DNA from: Nonomuraea harbinensis | GTDB taxonomy: Bacteria > Actinomycetota > Actinomycetes > Streptosporangiales > Streptosporangiaceae | Length of the DNA stretch: 64,000 nt | NCBI RefSeq assembly: GCF_019396385.1 | Contig: NZ_JAHKRN010000020.1 | Coordinates: forward strand, 1 to 64,000 | Reading direction: 5' to 3' | In this document: piece after piece, positions 25,145-32,928 of the stretch | Numbering within the stretch: the stretch's first letter is position 1 | How the letters are laid out: the number at the start of each line of letters is the position of its first letter | Notes under the pieces: generated by a model | Seen by the model: the letters and a program-made list of their open reading frames with translations, nothing else | Databases searched by the model: none | Told to the model about the DNA's origin: nothing | Position numbers and translations under genes: made by a program

Positions 25145-25656
25145 ACGACGACGATCTGGTACCCCTGCGAGCACTGGCCAACCCGCTCCGCATCCGCATC
25201 GTCTCGCTGCTCACCGGCACGTCCATGTCGGCCACCGATGTCGCGGAGGAGCTGGGGATCGCCCACGCCTCGGCCAGCTACCATCTGCGCCAGCTCGCCG
25301 AGGCGGGTTTCCTGGAGCACGTCGACGAGCAGCCGCCGCGAGGAGGCAGAGGCAGACCCCGGAGGCGCTACCGTTACGACCCCTCCAGCGGAGCCCGCCT
25401 GGATCGGACGCAGGGGCGGCAGCTCCTCCACGAGGCGCTCAGCGTCGACCTGTCACGACGTCTCACCCAGGCTCAGGCCACGCGCACGTCGATGGACGCC
25501 GAGGTGTGGCTGGACCGGTCCGTGTGGGAGGAGGTCGTGGGGCTGGTCGACCAGGCGGTCGCTCTGGTCCATGGCAAGGCGGGGCCGCCCCGGTCCAGCG
25601 ACAGGATCAAGGTGAGCATGACCGCCCTGCTGCTGGAACTCGACGACGCGCGATGA
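25132..25656 (+). CDS. ArsR-type winged-helix regulator
   Basis: A 174-residue protein. The N-terminal HTH reads LVPLRALANPLRIRIVSLLTGTSMSATDVAEELGIAHASASYHLRQLAEAGFLEHV, then a wing with GRGRPRRRYRYD. There are no metal-binding cysteines, so it is not a classic metal sensor. The C-terminal 90 residues are helical (dimer or ligand domain). The start codon lies inside its own probable operator. The stop overlaps the start of the MFS transporter remnant (ATGA), so the two formed an operon in which the regulator controlled an exporter. Confidence 0.88.
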   Translation: MSWENDDDLVPLRALANPLRIRIVSLLTGTSMSATDVAEELGIAHASASYHLRQLAEAGFLEHVDEQPPRGGRGRPRRRYRYDPSSGARLDRTQGRQLLHEALSVDLSRRLTQAQATRTSMDAEVWLDRSVWEEVVGLVDQAVALVHGKAGPPRSSDRIKVSMTALLLELDDAR

Positions 25657-26629
25657 CCCGCCTGCTGCTGTGCACAGGAGCGTGCTTCCTGTCGCTGGGG
25701 CTGCTCATACCCGTCATCCCGAGGTACGTCACCGGCCCGCTGGACCAGGGCCCGGTCCTGGTCGGCGTCTGTCTGGCGATGACCTCCATGTTCGGCCTGC
25801 TCGCCCGGCCGCCTCGGCCAGCGACCACGAACGGCGCGGCACGGCGATCAACCACTTCTCCGTCGCGGTCAACGCCGGTCTGCTCGCGGGGCCGCCCCTG
25901 GCCGAGGCCGTACGCGTCGCCGCCGGTCTGTGGGCCGTGTGGGCGTTGTCGGGAACGGTGGCCGTCGCGGCCTTCGCCGGGTGCCTGTTCCTGACCGGGC
26001 CCGCGGCCGGCGAGCCGTCCCGCACGAGGAAGGCCGGGCCGCTCGTCCACCGGGCGGGCCTTGCTCCCGGATTCGCCTACTGGGCGTCGGTGTGGGGATA
26101 CACGGCCTTCAGCGCCTTCCTGCCGTTGCACGTCGCGGCGCTGGGCGGCGACGACAGCGCCATCCACTTCCTGCTCTACGGCTGCGTGCTGCTCACGGTA
26201 CGGCTGGCCGGTCATCGGCTGTCGACCCGGATCGCCCCGCGCACGATGGCGGCGGCCTCGCTCATCCTCACCGCGGCAGGGCTGGCCATGCTCATCGTCT
26301 GGCCGTCCGTCACGGGAGCGCTGTTCGCGGCGGCGGTGCTCGGTACCGGGCAGGCGCTGGGCCTTCCGGCGTTCCTGACCATGGCGGTGACCGGCCTGCC
26401 CGCCGAGCAGCGCGGCTCGGCGCTGGCCACCACGACGGCGTTCTTCGACCTCGGGTTCCTGACGGCCGCGCTCGCGCTCGGCGCCATCGCGCAGCCCCTC
26501 GGGCTGACGTACGGGTTCGCCGCCGCGGCCGCGGTGGCGGCACTGGCGCCCCTGCTGTTCCTCCCCCTCGGCCGCAAGCCTCGTGAGGCCTCCCCCCAAG
26601 GAGACATCCATGACCATTCCCCCCGCTGA
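25653..26629 (+). pseudogene. MFS transporter with internal deletion and frameshift
   Basis: The first 53 codons read as an MFS N-terminus (LLLCTGACFLSLGLLIPVIPRYV...AMTSMFGLLARP). At about 25810-25820 the coding frame jumps, and the rest (ASDHERRGTAINHFSVAVNAGLLAGPP... to HDHSPR) continues in another frame with the remaining transmembrane helices. Between the two, the expected segment with helices 3-4 and the GRLGDRRGRR-type loop is missing. An out-of-frame deletion of perhaps 70-90 codons is inferred. An MFS exporter behind arsR would have been its target. Confidence 0.75.
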
Positions 26630-27827
26630 GCTGGCCGGGTACGCCGACGTCGTCTTCGACATCGCCGTGCCGGTCGACCGCGACGACCGGGTCCTGATCA
26701 ACGCCGAGATCGAGCATGCCCCGCTCGCCCGCGCCCTGGCGGAGGCCGCGTACGCCCGAGGCGCTCGCTATGTCGACATCTGGTACTTCGACCCGTACGC
26801 CAGGCGGTCACGGGTCCAGCACGCGGACGAAGCGACGCTGGGCGAGGTTCCTTCCTGGCTGGACGCGCGCAATGAGGAGCTCGCCCGCCACTGCGGCGTC
26901 CTGGTCAACATCCGGGGCACCGCGACCCCGGACCTCCTGGTCGGGCAGGATCCGGTCCGGGCGGGTCTGGATCGGATGCCCTACCTCACGTCGAGGCAGC
27001 GGCTCCAGCTCGGCAACCTGGTCCGCTGGGCCATAGTCCCCGGTCCGACGGCGGAGTGGGCTCAGGCGATCTTCGGGGTGCCGGACGAGGCCCGGTTGTG
27101 GCAGCACCTGCGCCCCATCCTCCGGCTCGACCAGCCCGATCCCCGGGCCGCCTGGGAGCGGCGGATCGCCGAGCTGCTCCGCCGCGCGGAGGTGCTGGAG
27201 GACCTGCGCCTCGACGCCGTACGGTTCGAAGGGCCGGGGACCGACCTGACCATCGGCCTGCTGCCCGACGCCCACTGGACCGCGGCGCGGCTCGAATCGG
27301 TCAAGGGGCACGTCTTCCAGTGCAACCTCCCCACGGAGGAGGTGTTCACCACTCCCGACCACCGCCGGGTGGACGGCACGGTTCGCTCGACGCGTCCGCT
27401 GATCCTCAACGGAACCGTCATCCGCGACCTCGAACTGACCTTCACCGCAGGTGTGGTGACCGAGGTACGAGCGAGCAGCGGCGCGGACGTCGTCCGCACC
27501 CACCAGGCGACCGATGCCGGGGCCGCCCGGCTCGGTGAGCTGGCACTCGTCGACGGCTCCTCACCAGTCGGACGATCGGGGATCACGTACCTCGAAACGC
27601 TGCTGGACGAGAACGCCACCTGCCATCTGGCCTGGGGCGCCGGGCTGCCTCCCGGCGTGCCCGCGCACCTGCGCGCGCGGGAGGCCGCCGACCTGGACGC
27701 GGCCGGGGTCAACCGTTCCCGCGTGCACGTCGACTTCATGGTGGGCGGCCCCGACGTCACCGTCACCGGAGTCGGCCACGACGGCGGCGCGGTCGAGCTC
27801 CTCCGCGACGACGAATGGCAGGTCTGA
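26610..27827 (+). CDS. M29-family aminopeptidase
   Basis: A 405-residue protein from ATG 26610 (CAAGGAGACATCC ribosome site inside the end of the MFS remnant). Thermophilic-metalloprotease features are the N-terminal substrate/dimer domain and the metal-binding C-terminal half. Visible metal-site blocks are NLPTEEVFTTPD, GELALVDGSSPV, LDENATCHLAWG and SRVHVDFMVGGPDVTVTG. These match the Glu/Glu/His/His/Asp ligand order of M29 enzymes, which release N-terminal residues using two divalent metals. It is cytoplasmic, with no signal peptide. It is coupled to arsR and the transporter remnant, suggesting peptide use or detoxification. Confidence 0.88.
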   Translation: MTIPPAELAGYADVVFDIAVPVDRDDRVLINAEIEHAPLARALAEAAYARGARYVDIWYFDPYARRSRVQHADEATLGEVPSWLDARNEELARHCGVLVNIRGTATPDLLVGQDPVRAGLDRMPYLTSRQRLQLGNLVRWAIVPGPTAEWAQAIFGVPDEARLWQHLRPILRLDQPDPRAAWERRIAELLRRAEVLEDLRLDAVRFEGPGTDLTIGLLPDAHWTAARLESVKGHVFQCNLPTEEVFTTPDHRRVDGTVRSTRPLILNGTVIRDLELTFTAGVVTEVRASSGADVVRTHQATDAGAARLGELALVDGSSPVGRSGITYLETLLDENATCHLAWGAGLPPGVPAHLRAREAADLDAAGVNRSRVHVDFMVGGPDVTVTGVGHDGGAVELLRDDEWQV

Positions 27828-27930
27828 CCGGCATCGAGGCCCCCGGGGCCGCAGCCGAGAACGTCGAGCCGGCGTGACGGGCCGCCGCCGCCGGGTCGTG
27901 AGAGGTCCGGTAACGAGGATCCCGCCTGGG

Positions 27931-28803
27931 TCAGAGCTCAGCCGCGTCGTGCGGCGGGGGTGGGGTGACGCCGGTGGAGAACGTGAGCCCGCCCCCGTTC
28001 GCCGGCTGGAACCCCAGTCCTCGAAGCTCGGGACCGTCGATCGCGGTGACCACGCGCAGAGCACCGGCCTCGGTCACCACGCGGACCGCCCCGTGCGCCA
28101 GCGCCGCCCCCACGTCCGACGGGACGCCGGGCTGGAGGTGCACCAGCTCCAGCCGTGCGACGGTGTGCCGCGCGTCCTCCCAGGACGCGACGGCGTGTCC
28201 CACGTGGGGTTCTGCGCGGGCGTTGTCGACGTAGGCCTGCACCCAGCAGGCCAGCCTGTCCTCGACGACCAGCTGCCGGGGAAGGCTCACGTCCATCCCC
28301 TCCTCGGCCAGCCAGGAGCCCAGCTCGGACGGAGGCAGCGGCACCAGCGCCTCCGGCGACCCCCACGTGAAGAAGGTCCCCTTCCGCTTGGGCCCCGACG
28401 AGCGGGGCACGCCGACGAGGGGAACCGACGCGACGTAGTATCCGGCGGGAACGACGTCCACGGGATGGCGCGAGTCCAGCACGACGTGGCCATCGCGGAT
28501 CGTCCGGCCGCCCCAGCCGACCAGCCCGGTCGCGAGGTTCTCCGAGAGCCCGGCCATGACGTCCGCGGCCCACTCGTACGCCGAGGTCACCGCCAGGCCG
28601 GTCCACGGACTGGCAGGCTCCGTCGGGAACGCGACCTCGACGGCGTAGACGTTCGGATCGAGCCGCCAGCGGAACGTCACGAGCATGGTGTCCGGCTCCG
28701 CGATGACGTCGAGCCCGGAGTACCCGTCCTCCGTCCCGTCTATCCGGAGCGCGCACGTTCTCAGCGCTTCGACGATCTCCGCTCGCGACCACTCCACCGC
28801 CAT
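27931..28803 (-). CDS. Hypothetical protein, 290 residues
   Basis: It starts MAVEWSRAEIVEALRTCALRIDG. It is soluble with alternating strands and short helices (MLVTFRWRLDPNVYAVEVAFP; LRVVTAIDGPELRGLGF) and ends in a proline-rich tail. I do not recognise the family. The N-terminal half (up to about 130) and the C-terminal half look like separate domains. No signal peptide or membrane segment is seen. It converges with the M29 gene, about 100 bases apart. Confidence 0.65.
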   Translation of the reverse strand: MAVEWSRAEIVEALRTCALRIDGTEDGYSGLDVIAEPDTMLVTFRWRLDPNVYAVEVAFPTEPASPWTGLAVTSAYEWAADVMAGLSENLATGLVGWGGRTIRDGHVVLDSRHPVDVVPAGYYVASVPLVGVPRSSGPKRKGTFFTWGSPEALVPLPPSELGSWLAEEGMDVSLPRQLVVEDRLACWVQAYVDNARAEPHVGHAVASWEDARHTVARLELVHLQPGVPSDVGAALAHGAVRVVTEAGALRVVTAIDGPELRGLGFQPANGGGLTFSTGVTPPPPHDAAEL

Positions 28804-29154
28804 TCGTCCATGCTGTCATGCCCTTCCCGACCGGGACGACGAGGGCGAGCCGCAGGGAGTCCAGCATCGCTTCGGGCGTTATAAACCTGCAAACGCCTGT
28901 TGATCGAGCCGCTGAGCTGGCGGAAGTTTCCGAAATTGCACCCTGCGAACGGTGCAGCACATGAGACGGCCCAGCACAAGAGGTTGCTCGCCGGTCATCG
29001 GCGTGAGTGACTCCCCCACACCGGCGCGGAAGACGACCACCGCCACGTACGGCGTCCGGCGGAAGAAGACCACGTTTGTCCCAAAAGAAGCGAAGCGTGA
29101 CCGCGTGGACCCCGTGGCGCGTTGGCTGGTACATCAAGCAAAGGTGATCCGAAC
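28804..29154. other. Intergenic region, no gene seen
   Basis: This divergent promoter region lies between the hypothetical gene at 27931 and the lipoprotein at 29155. A short inverted repeat (TGCACC / GGTGCA) lies near 28940. A plus-strand frame from 28952 runs through the lipoprotein start region but has no family resemblance. Nothing else is evident. Confidence 0.4.
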
Positions 29155-29613
29155 ATGACGATCCGACAGGTGGCGCCTCTCCTGATCTCCAGCACCCTCG
29201 CACTTTCGGCGGCGGCCTGCGCGGCATCACCTCCAGCCGATCCGGTGACGGAGCCGCGAGGCGCCACCTCGTCGGCCGCCCCGGCCGGGACCGCGGTCGC
29301 CACGCCATCACCTCTCCGCCTGCCGGGCATGGACACCGGCACGAAGACCGTCCTCAAGGCGGGGCCGAGGAAGGGATCCATGGTCGTCGGGGACATCCCA
29401 CCCGGCAAGGACGAACTGTGGGTGCTGTTCAAGTGCCGCGGGCAGGGCAAGGTGGAGATCGTTCTGGAGCCGGGCATCAACATGCCCTTCACCTGCCTCG
29501 ACGACGTGGTCAGCCCCATCATGAACCGCCTCGACCTCGGCGAGAGAAAGACCCTGACGGTACGGATCCAGGCCACCGACGCGGTCGAGTGGGCCCTTCG
29601 CATCACTCGTTGA
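29155..29613 (+). CDS. Small lipoprotein of unknown function
   Basis: A 152-residue protein with AAGGTGATCC upstream. The signal peptide MTIRQVAPLLISSTLALSAAAC has a lipobox SAAAC, followed by an Ala/Pro/Thr linker. The small folded domain (LKAGPRKGSMVVGDIPPGKDELWVLFKCRGQGKVEIVLEPG...FTCLDD...LTVRIQATDAVEWALRI) has two cysteines likely to pair and looks like a beta-sandwich. It is surface-anchored and the role is unknown. Neighbours give no clue. Confidence 0.7.
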   Translation: MTIRQVAPLLISSTLALSAAACAASPPADPVTEPRGATSSAAPAGTAVATPSPLRLPGMDTGTKTVLKAGPRKGSMVVGDIPPGKDELWVLFKCRGQGKVEIVLEPGINMPFTCLDDVVSPIMNRLDLGERKTLTVRIQATDAVEWALRITR

Positions 29614-29743
29614 GACGTGCCGGGAGCCTGGAACCCAGGGTCAGAAGGCCGGCGCTTCGGTCGAGGGCTGGTCGGTCTCGGTGCCGTCCGGGGCCAGGGC
29701 GACCTCGGGGGAGCCGAAGGAAGAAAGGCCGCGCCAGACCCAA

Positions 29744-30041
29744 TCAGCGGGCGCCGAAGGCCTGGTACAGGGCGCCGGCGACCACCGCCCATGCCACGGT
29801 CGCGATCCCCAGCACCAGTGGAGCGGGCAGCCGGAGGGCCAGCGCCCATACGCACGCGGCGAAGGCGATCATGCCCCTCGTGCAGCACCGTCACCGTCAT
29901 CCCGGCTATCGCCACGGCCGGAGCGGCGGCGAAGATGCCGGCGAAACGCTTGGGCGTCATCATCTCGCCTATTACCGCGAAGACCATCACGAGCAGGCCT
30001 CCGAGCAGTCCACGCCCCGCGATCCACCACAGCTGGCTCAT
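29744..30041 (-). pseudogene. DUF3147-like membrane protein, frameshifted
   Basis: The minus strand starts MSQLWWIAGRGLLGGLLVMVFAVIGEMMTPKRFAGIFAAAPAVAIAGMTVTVLH, typical of DUF3147-like small membrane proteins. The natural continuation (RGMIAFAACVWALALRLPAPLVLGIATVAWAVVAGALYQAFGAR-stop) lies in another frame, joined near 29880. Some residues normally between helices 2 and 3 are also missing. A small out-of-frame deletion is inferred. Confidence 0.65.
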
Positions 30042-30289
30042 CGAACGCCGGTCCGTCGACCCGCAGTCTCATCCCCCATGAATCATCAATACCACCGGGC
30101 ACCTGCGGTAACGCGCGAGTTCGCCGCGGGTGGTCCTCGACCTGGGCGCCGTGCCGAGCATGCCGGAGCCCGGAGCCGCCGCTGAGGGCCGAGCATCTTC
30201 CCGAAGAGTCCGGTCGTCACGCCGCGATTCCCGCGCCTGCGGAGCGTCCTCCCAGTTCGAGAACGCGACGCGCACTAGCGTCGGATGCC

Positions 30290-31027
30290 ATGAGGATCGA
30301 CGGGGCCCGTGTCCTGATCACCGGTGCTTCCTCGGGCGTCGGCGCGGCGACCGCGCGGGCGATGGCCGCCGCCGGGTCGCGGCTGGTGCTGGCCGGACGT
30401 GACCGGCAGCGGTTGCACGCGGTCGCGGCCGAAACCGGCGGGCGGGCCGTCGTCGGCGACCTCACGACGGACGCCCCCGTGCTCGCCGGGCAGGCCGCCC
30501 CCGTCGACGTCCTGGTCTGCAACGCCGGAGCGGGGTGGGCGGGAGCCTTCGCCGGGATGCCGCTCCGGGACGTGAACGAGCTGGTGGCGGTCAACCTGAC
30601 GGCGCCGATGGAGCTGGCGCGGCTGCTGCTGCCCGGGATGATCGAGGAGCGCCGGGGACACGTCGTCTTCGTCTCCTCGATCGCCGGCGCCGTCGGAGTG
30701 GCGGGTGAGGCGGTCTACTCGGCCGCCAAGGCCGGGCTGGTCGTCTTCGCCGAGGCACTGCGGGACGAGTTGTCGGAGTTCCCCGGCATCGGGGTGTCGG
30801 TGGTGTTCCCTGGCGTGGTCGCCACGCCCTTCTTCGACCGGCGCGGCGTCCCGTACGACCGCCGGTGGCCCCGGCCGATCCCGCCGGAGCGGGTGGCGCG
30901 CGGCATCGTGACGGCGATCCGGCGCGGCAGGTCCGAGTGCTACGTGCCGGGCTGGCTACGCCTCCCGGCGCGGCTGCGCGGCGCCGCGCCCGGCGCGTTC
31001 CACCGGCTGGCCCGGCGCACGGGCTGA
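30290..31027 (+). CDS. Short-chain dehydrogenase/reductase
   Basis: A 245-residue protein. The Rossmann motif GASSGVGAATARAMAAAG (about residues 12-29), NAGAG, catalytic Ser (VSSIAG), and YSAAKAG with Tyr and Lys are all present, giving the classical SDR set. NADP preference is suggested by the basic residue after strand 2 (AGRDRQR). The substrate is unknown. The gene ends 3 bases before the convergent hpnH, so transcripts of the two must overlap. A link with hopanoid tailoring is possible but unsupported. Confidence 0.85.
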   Translation: MRIDGARVLITGASSGVGAATARAMAAAGSRLVLAGRDRQRLHAVAAETGGRAVVGDLTTDAPVLAGQAAPVDVLVCNAGAGWAGAFAGMPLRDVNELVAVNLTAPMELARLLLPGMIEERRGHVVFVSSIAGAVGVAGEAVYSAAKAGLVVFAEALRDELSEFPGIGVSVVFPGVVATPFFDRRGVPYDRRWPRPIPPERVARGIVTAIRRGRSECYVPGWLRLPARLRGAAPGAFHRLARRTG

Positions 31028-31030
31028 CGG

Positions 31031-32035
31031 TCAGTGGTCGCGTACGGCGCGGAGCGACTGCTGGAGCGAGCCCAGCGTGGCGAAGATCGCGGTGGGCTCG
31101 TATCCGCAGTGGGCCATGCAGTTGGCGCACCTGTCGTCGCGGCCCCGGCCGTAGGCGTCCCAGTCGGTCTCCTCGACCAGCTCACGGTAGGTGCGGGCGT
31201 ATCCGTCGGCCATGAGGTAGCACGGCCGCTGCCATCCGTACAGCGAGTACGACGGGATCGCCCACGCCGTGCACGGGAAGTCGACGCGGCCTTCGAGGAA
31301 GTCGAGGAAGAGCGGCGAGTGGTTGAATCGCCACCTGCGGCGGTTGCCGTCGGCGAAGGCCTGGCGGAACAGGTCGCGGATCTCCGCGACGCCGAGGAAG
31401 TGGTCCTGGTCCGGCGCCTTCTCGTAGGCGTACGCGGGAGAGATCATCATCTGGTCCACGGCCAGGTCGTCGTTGAGGTAGTTGAGCACCTCGATGACCG
31501 TCCGCGGGCTGTCGGTGCTGAAGAAGGTGGTGTTCGTGGTGACGCGGAAACCCCGCCGCTGGCATTCGCGGACGGCGGCGACCGCCTCGTCGAACACGCC
31601 TTCCTTGCACACGGCCGCGTCGTGACGCTCTCTCAGGCCGTCGATGTGCACCGTCCAGGCGAAGTACCTGGACGGCTCGAACTGGTCGATCTTCTTGGGG
31701 ATGAGCAGCGCGTTGGTGCAGAGGTAGACGTACCTCTTGCGCGCGGTCAGCTCCCGGACCATCTCCGCGATCTGCGGATGCATGAGCGGTTCCCCGCCGG
31801 CGATGGACACCATCGGGGCGCCGCTCTCCTCGATCGCCGCGACCGCCTGCTCGACGGGCATCCGGCGGCGGAGCACGTCGGCCGGGTGCTGGATCTTGCC
31901 GCAGCCGGCGCAGGAGAGGTTGCAGGCGAACAGCGGTTCCAGCTCGACCAGCAGCGGGAACTTCGAGCGTCGCCGGAGCTTGTTGCTCAGGATGTAGCCG
32001 GCGACACGCAGACTCTGGCGGATCGGGATCGTCAT
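31031..32035 (-). CDS. hpnH: HpnH, adenosyl-hopene synthase (radical SAM)
   Basis: A 334-residue protein. It joins a 5'-deoxyadenosyl group to hopene (diploptene) to form adenosylhopane, the entry to extended hopanoids. Visible features are the family N-terminus RQSLRVAGYILSNKLRRRSKFPLLVELEPLFACNLSCAGCGKIQHP with the CxxxCxxC cluster site, SIAGGEPLMHP, and the C-terminal cysteine set (PCYLMADGYARTY, CANCMAHCGYEPTA). It is last in the hpn operon, overlapping hpnG by 4 bases (ATGA). Confidence 0.95.
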   Translation of the reverse strand: MTIPIRQSLRVAGYILSNKLRRRSKFPLLVELEPLFACNLSCAGCGKIQHPADVLRRRMPVEQAVAAIEESGAPMVSIAGGEPLMHPQIAEMVRELTARKRYVYLCTNALLIPKKIDQFEPSRYFAWTVHIDGLRERHDAAVCKEGVFDEAVAAVRECQRRGFRVTTNTTFFSTDSPRTVIEVLNYLNDDLAVDQMMISPAYAYEKAPDQDHFLGVAEIRDLFRQAFADGNRRRWRFNHSPLFLDFLEGRVDFPCTAWAIPSYSLYGWQRPCYLMADGYARTYRELVEETDWDAYGRGRDDRCANCMAHCGYEPTAIFATLGSLQQSLRAVRDH

Positions 32036-32928
32036 GGCTGGGCGTCCTTCGGCAGGGTGAAGGTGATGGATTCGGTCGTCACGGGGCCGAGCCCGCGTAG
32101 CGCGTTCTCGGCGGTGTCGACGAGCGAAGGCGAGGTGGAGGCGCCGGCGGTGAGGACGACGGTGCGGGCCCCGCGGAGCCAGGCGAGCTCGATGTGCTCC
32201 GGCGTCTCGACGAGCCGGGCCGGTGCGTGCCGGGTGGCGGACTCCACCAGGTGCCTGGTTTCCGGGGAGCCGGTGGGCCCGATGACGAGGACGAGGTCGG
32301 CCCGGCTCGCGGCGCCGTCGAGGTCCGGTGACGCGCGGAGCACCGTCCGGGGCGCGGTCGCCGCGGCCCAGCGGGTGAGTGCCGGGCCGACGCGGCGCAG
32401 CACGCGGCGGGCCGTGAGCGCGTTGCGCAGGGTGGCCGGGCTCAGCAGCGGGGCGGCGGGCGTGTCGACGACGACCCGGACGGCCGCCACCGGCCGGCCG
32501 GCGGCCGCGCGGGCCAGCGGGCCCGTCTCCATGTCGACGGCGTGCGCGCCCCGCTCGGCGAGTTCGCGCCCGCGGGCTCCGGTCACCACGTGGTCCACGG
32601 TCAGCAACGAGCCGGTCCGGGCGCGCAGACCGGCGCGCGCCAGTTCCCCGGCGAGCAGCGGCGCCGACGGGCAGGCGAGAACCCGGTCGCCGTAACGGAT
32701 CTCCTGGGCCACCAGGACGTCCCCCGCCCGCAGGCCGGGGACGAGCGACCCCGCGAAGCCCGTCACGGCCAGCGCGTCGAACTCCGGCAGGGTGGCCGCG
32801 ACGCGCGCGGCCCGGCGTGGCCCGAGCCCGGTCCGGCGCAGCCGGACGCGCACCGGGGAGCGGGAAAGGCCCCGCCTGACGGCTCGTGCCTCCATGCCCA
32901 GGGCGGTGCAGATCAGCAGGGCCGTCAT
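32032..32928 (-). CDS. hpnG: HpnG-type hopanoid nucleoside phosphorylase fused to an IspH-like C-terminus
   Basis: A 298-residue protein from ATG 32928, which overlaps the shc stop. Residues 1-200 are the nucleosidase/phosphorylase that removes adenine from adenosylhopane (ALLICTALGMEARAVRRGL, AVTGFAGSLVPGLRAGDVLV, HAVDMETGPLARAA, AVRVVVDT). From about 210 on, DLVLVIGPTGSPETRHLVESA...HIELAWLRGARTVVLTAGASTSPSLV...ESITFTLPKD matches the last third of IspH (HMBPP reductase). The Fe-S cysteines and the N-terminal lobes of IspH are absent, and the usual Ser-x-Asn is not kept, so reductase activity is not expected. The fusion may be a relic of an adjacent ispH gene. Confidence 0.85.
   Translation of the reverse strand: MTALLICTALGMEARAVRRGLSRSPVRVRLRRTGLGPRRAARVAATLPEFDALAVTGFAGSLVPGLRAGDVLVAQEIRYGDRVLACPSAPLLAGELARAGLRARTGSLLTVDHVVTGARGRELAERGAHAVDMETGPLARAAAGRPVAAVRVVVDTPAAPLLSPATLRNALTARRVLRRVGPALTRWAAATAPRTVLRASPDLDGAASRADLVLVIGPTGSPETRHLVESATRHAPARLVETPEHIELAWLRGARTVVLTAGASTSPSLVDTAENALRGLGPVTTESITFTLPKDAQP

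Noticed and set aside
25027..25431. N-terminal extension of the 664-residue hypothetical protein
   Set aside because: It would run antisense through the conserved ArsR gene and its operators; GTG 25026 has a proper ribosome site.
30042..30289. Short frames between the DUF3147 remnant and the SDR gene
   Set aside because: All are short, have no start signals and show no similarity to known families.
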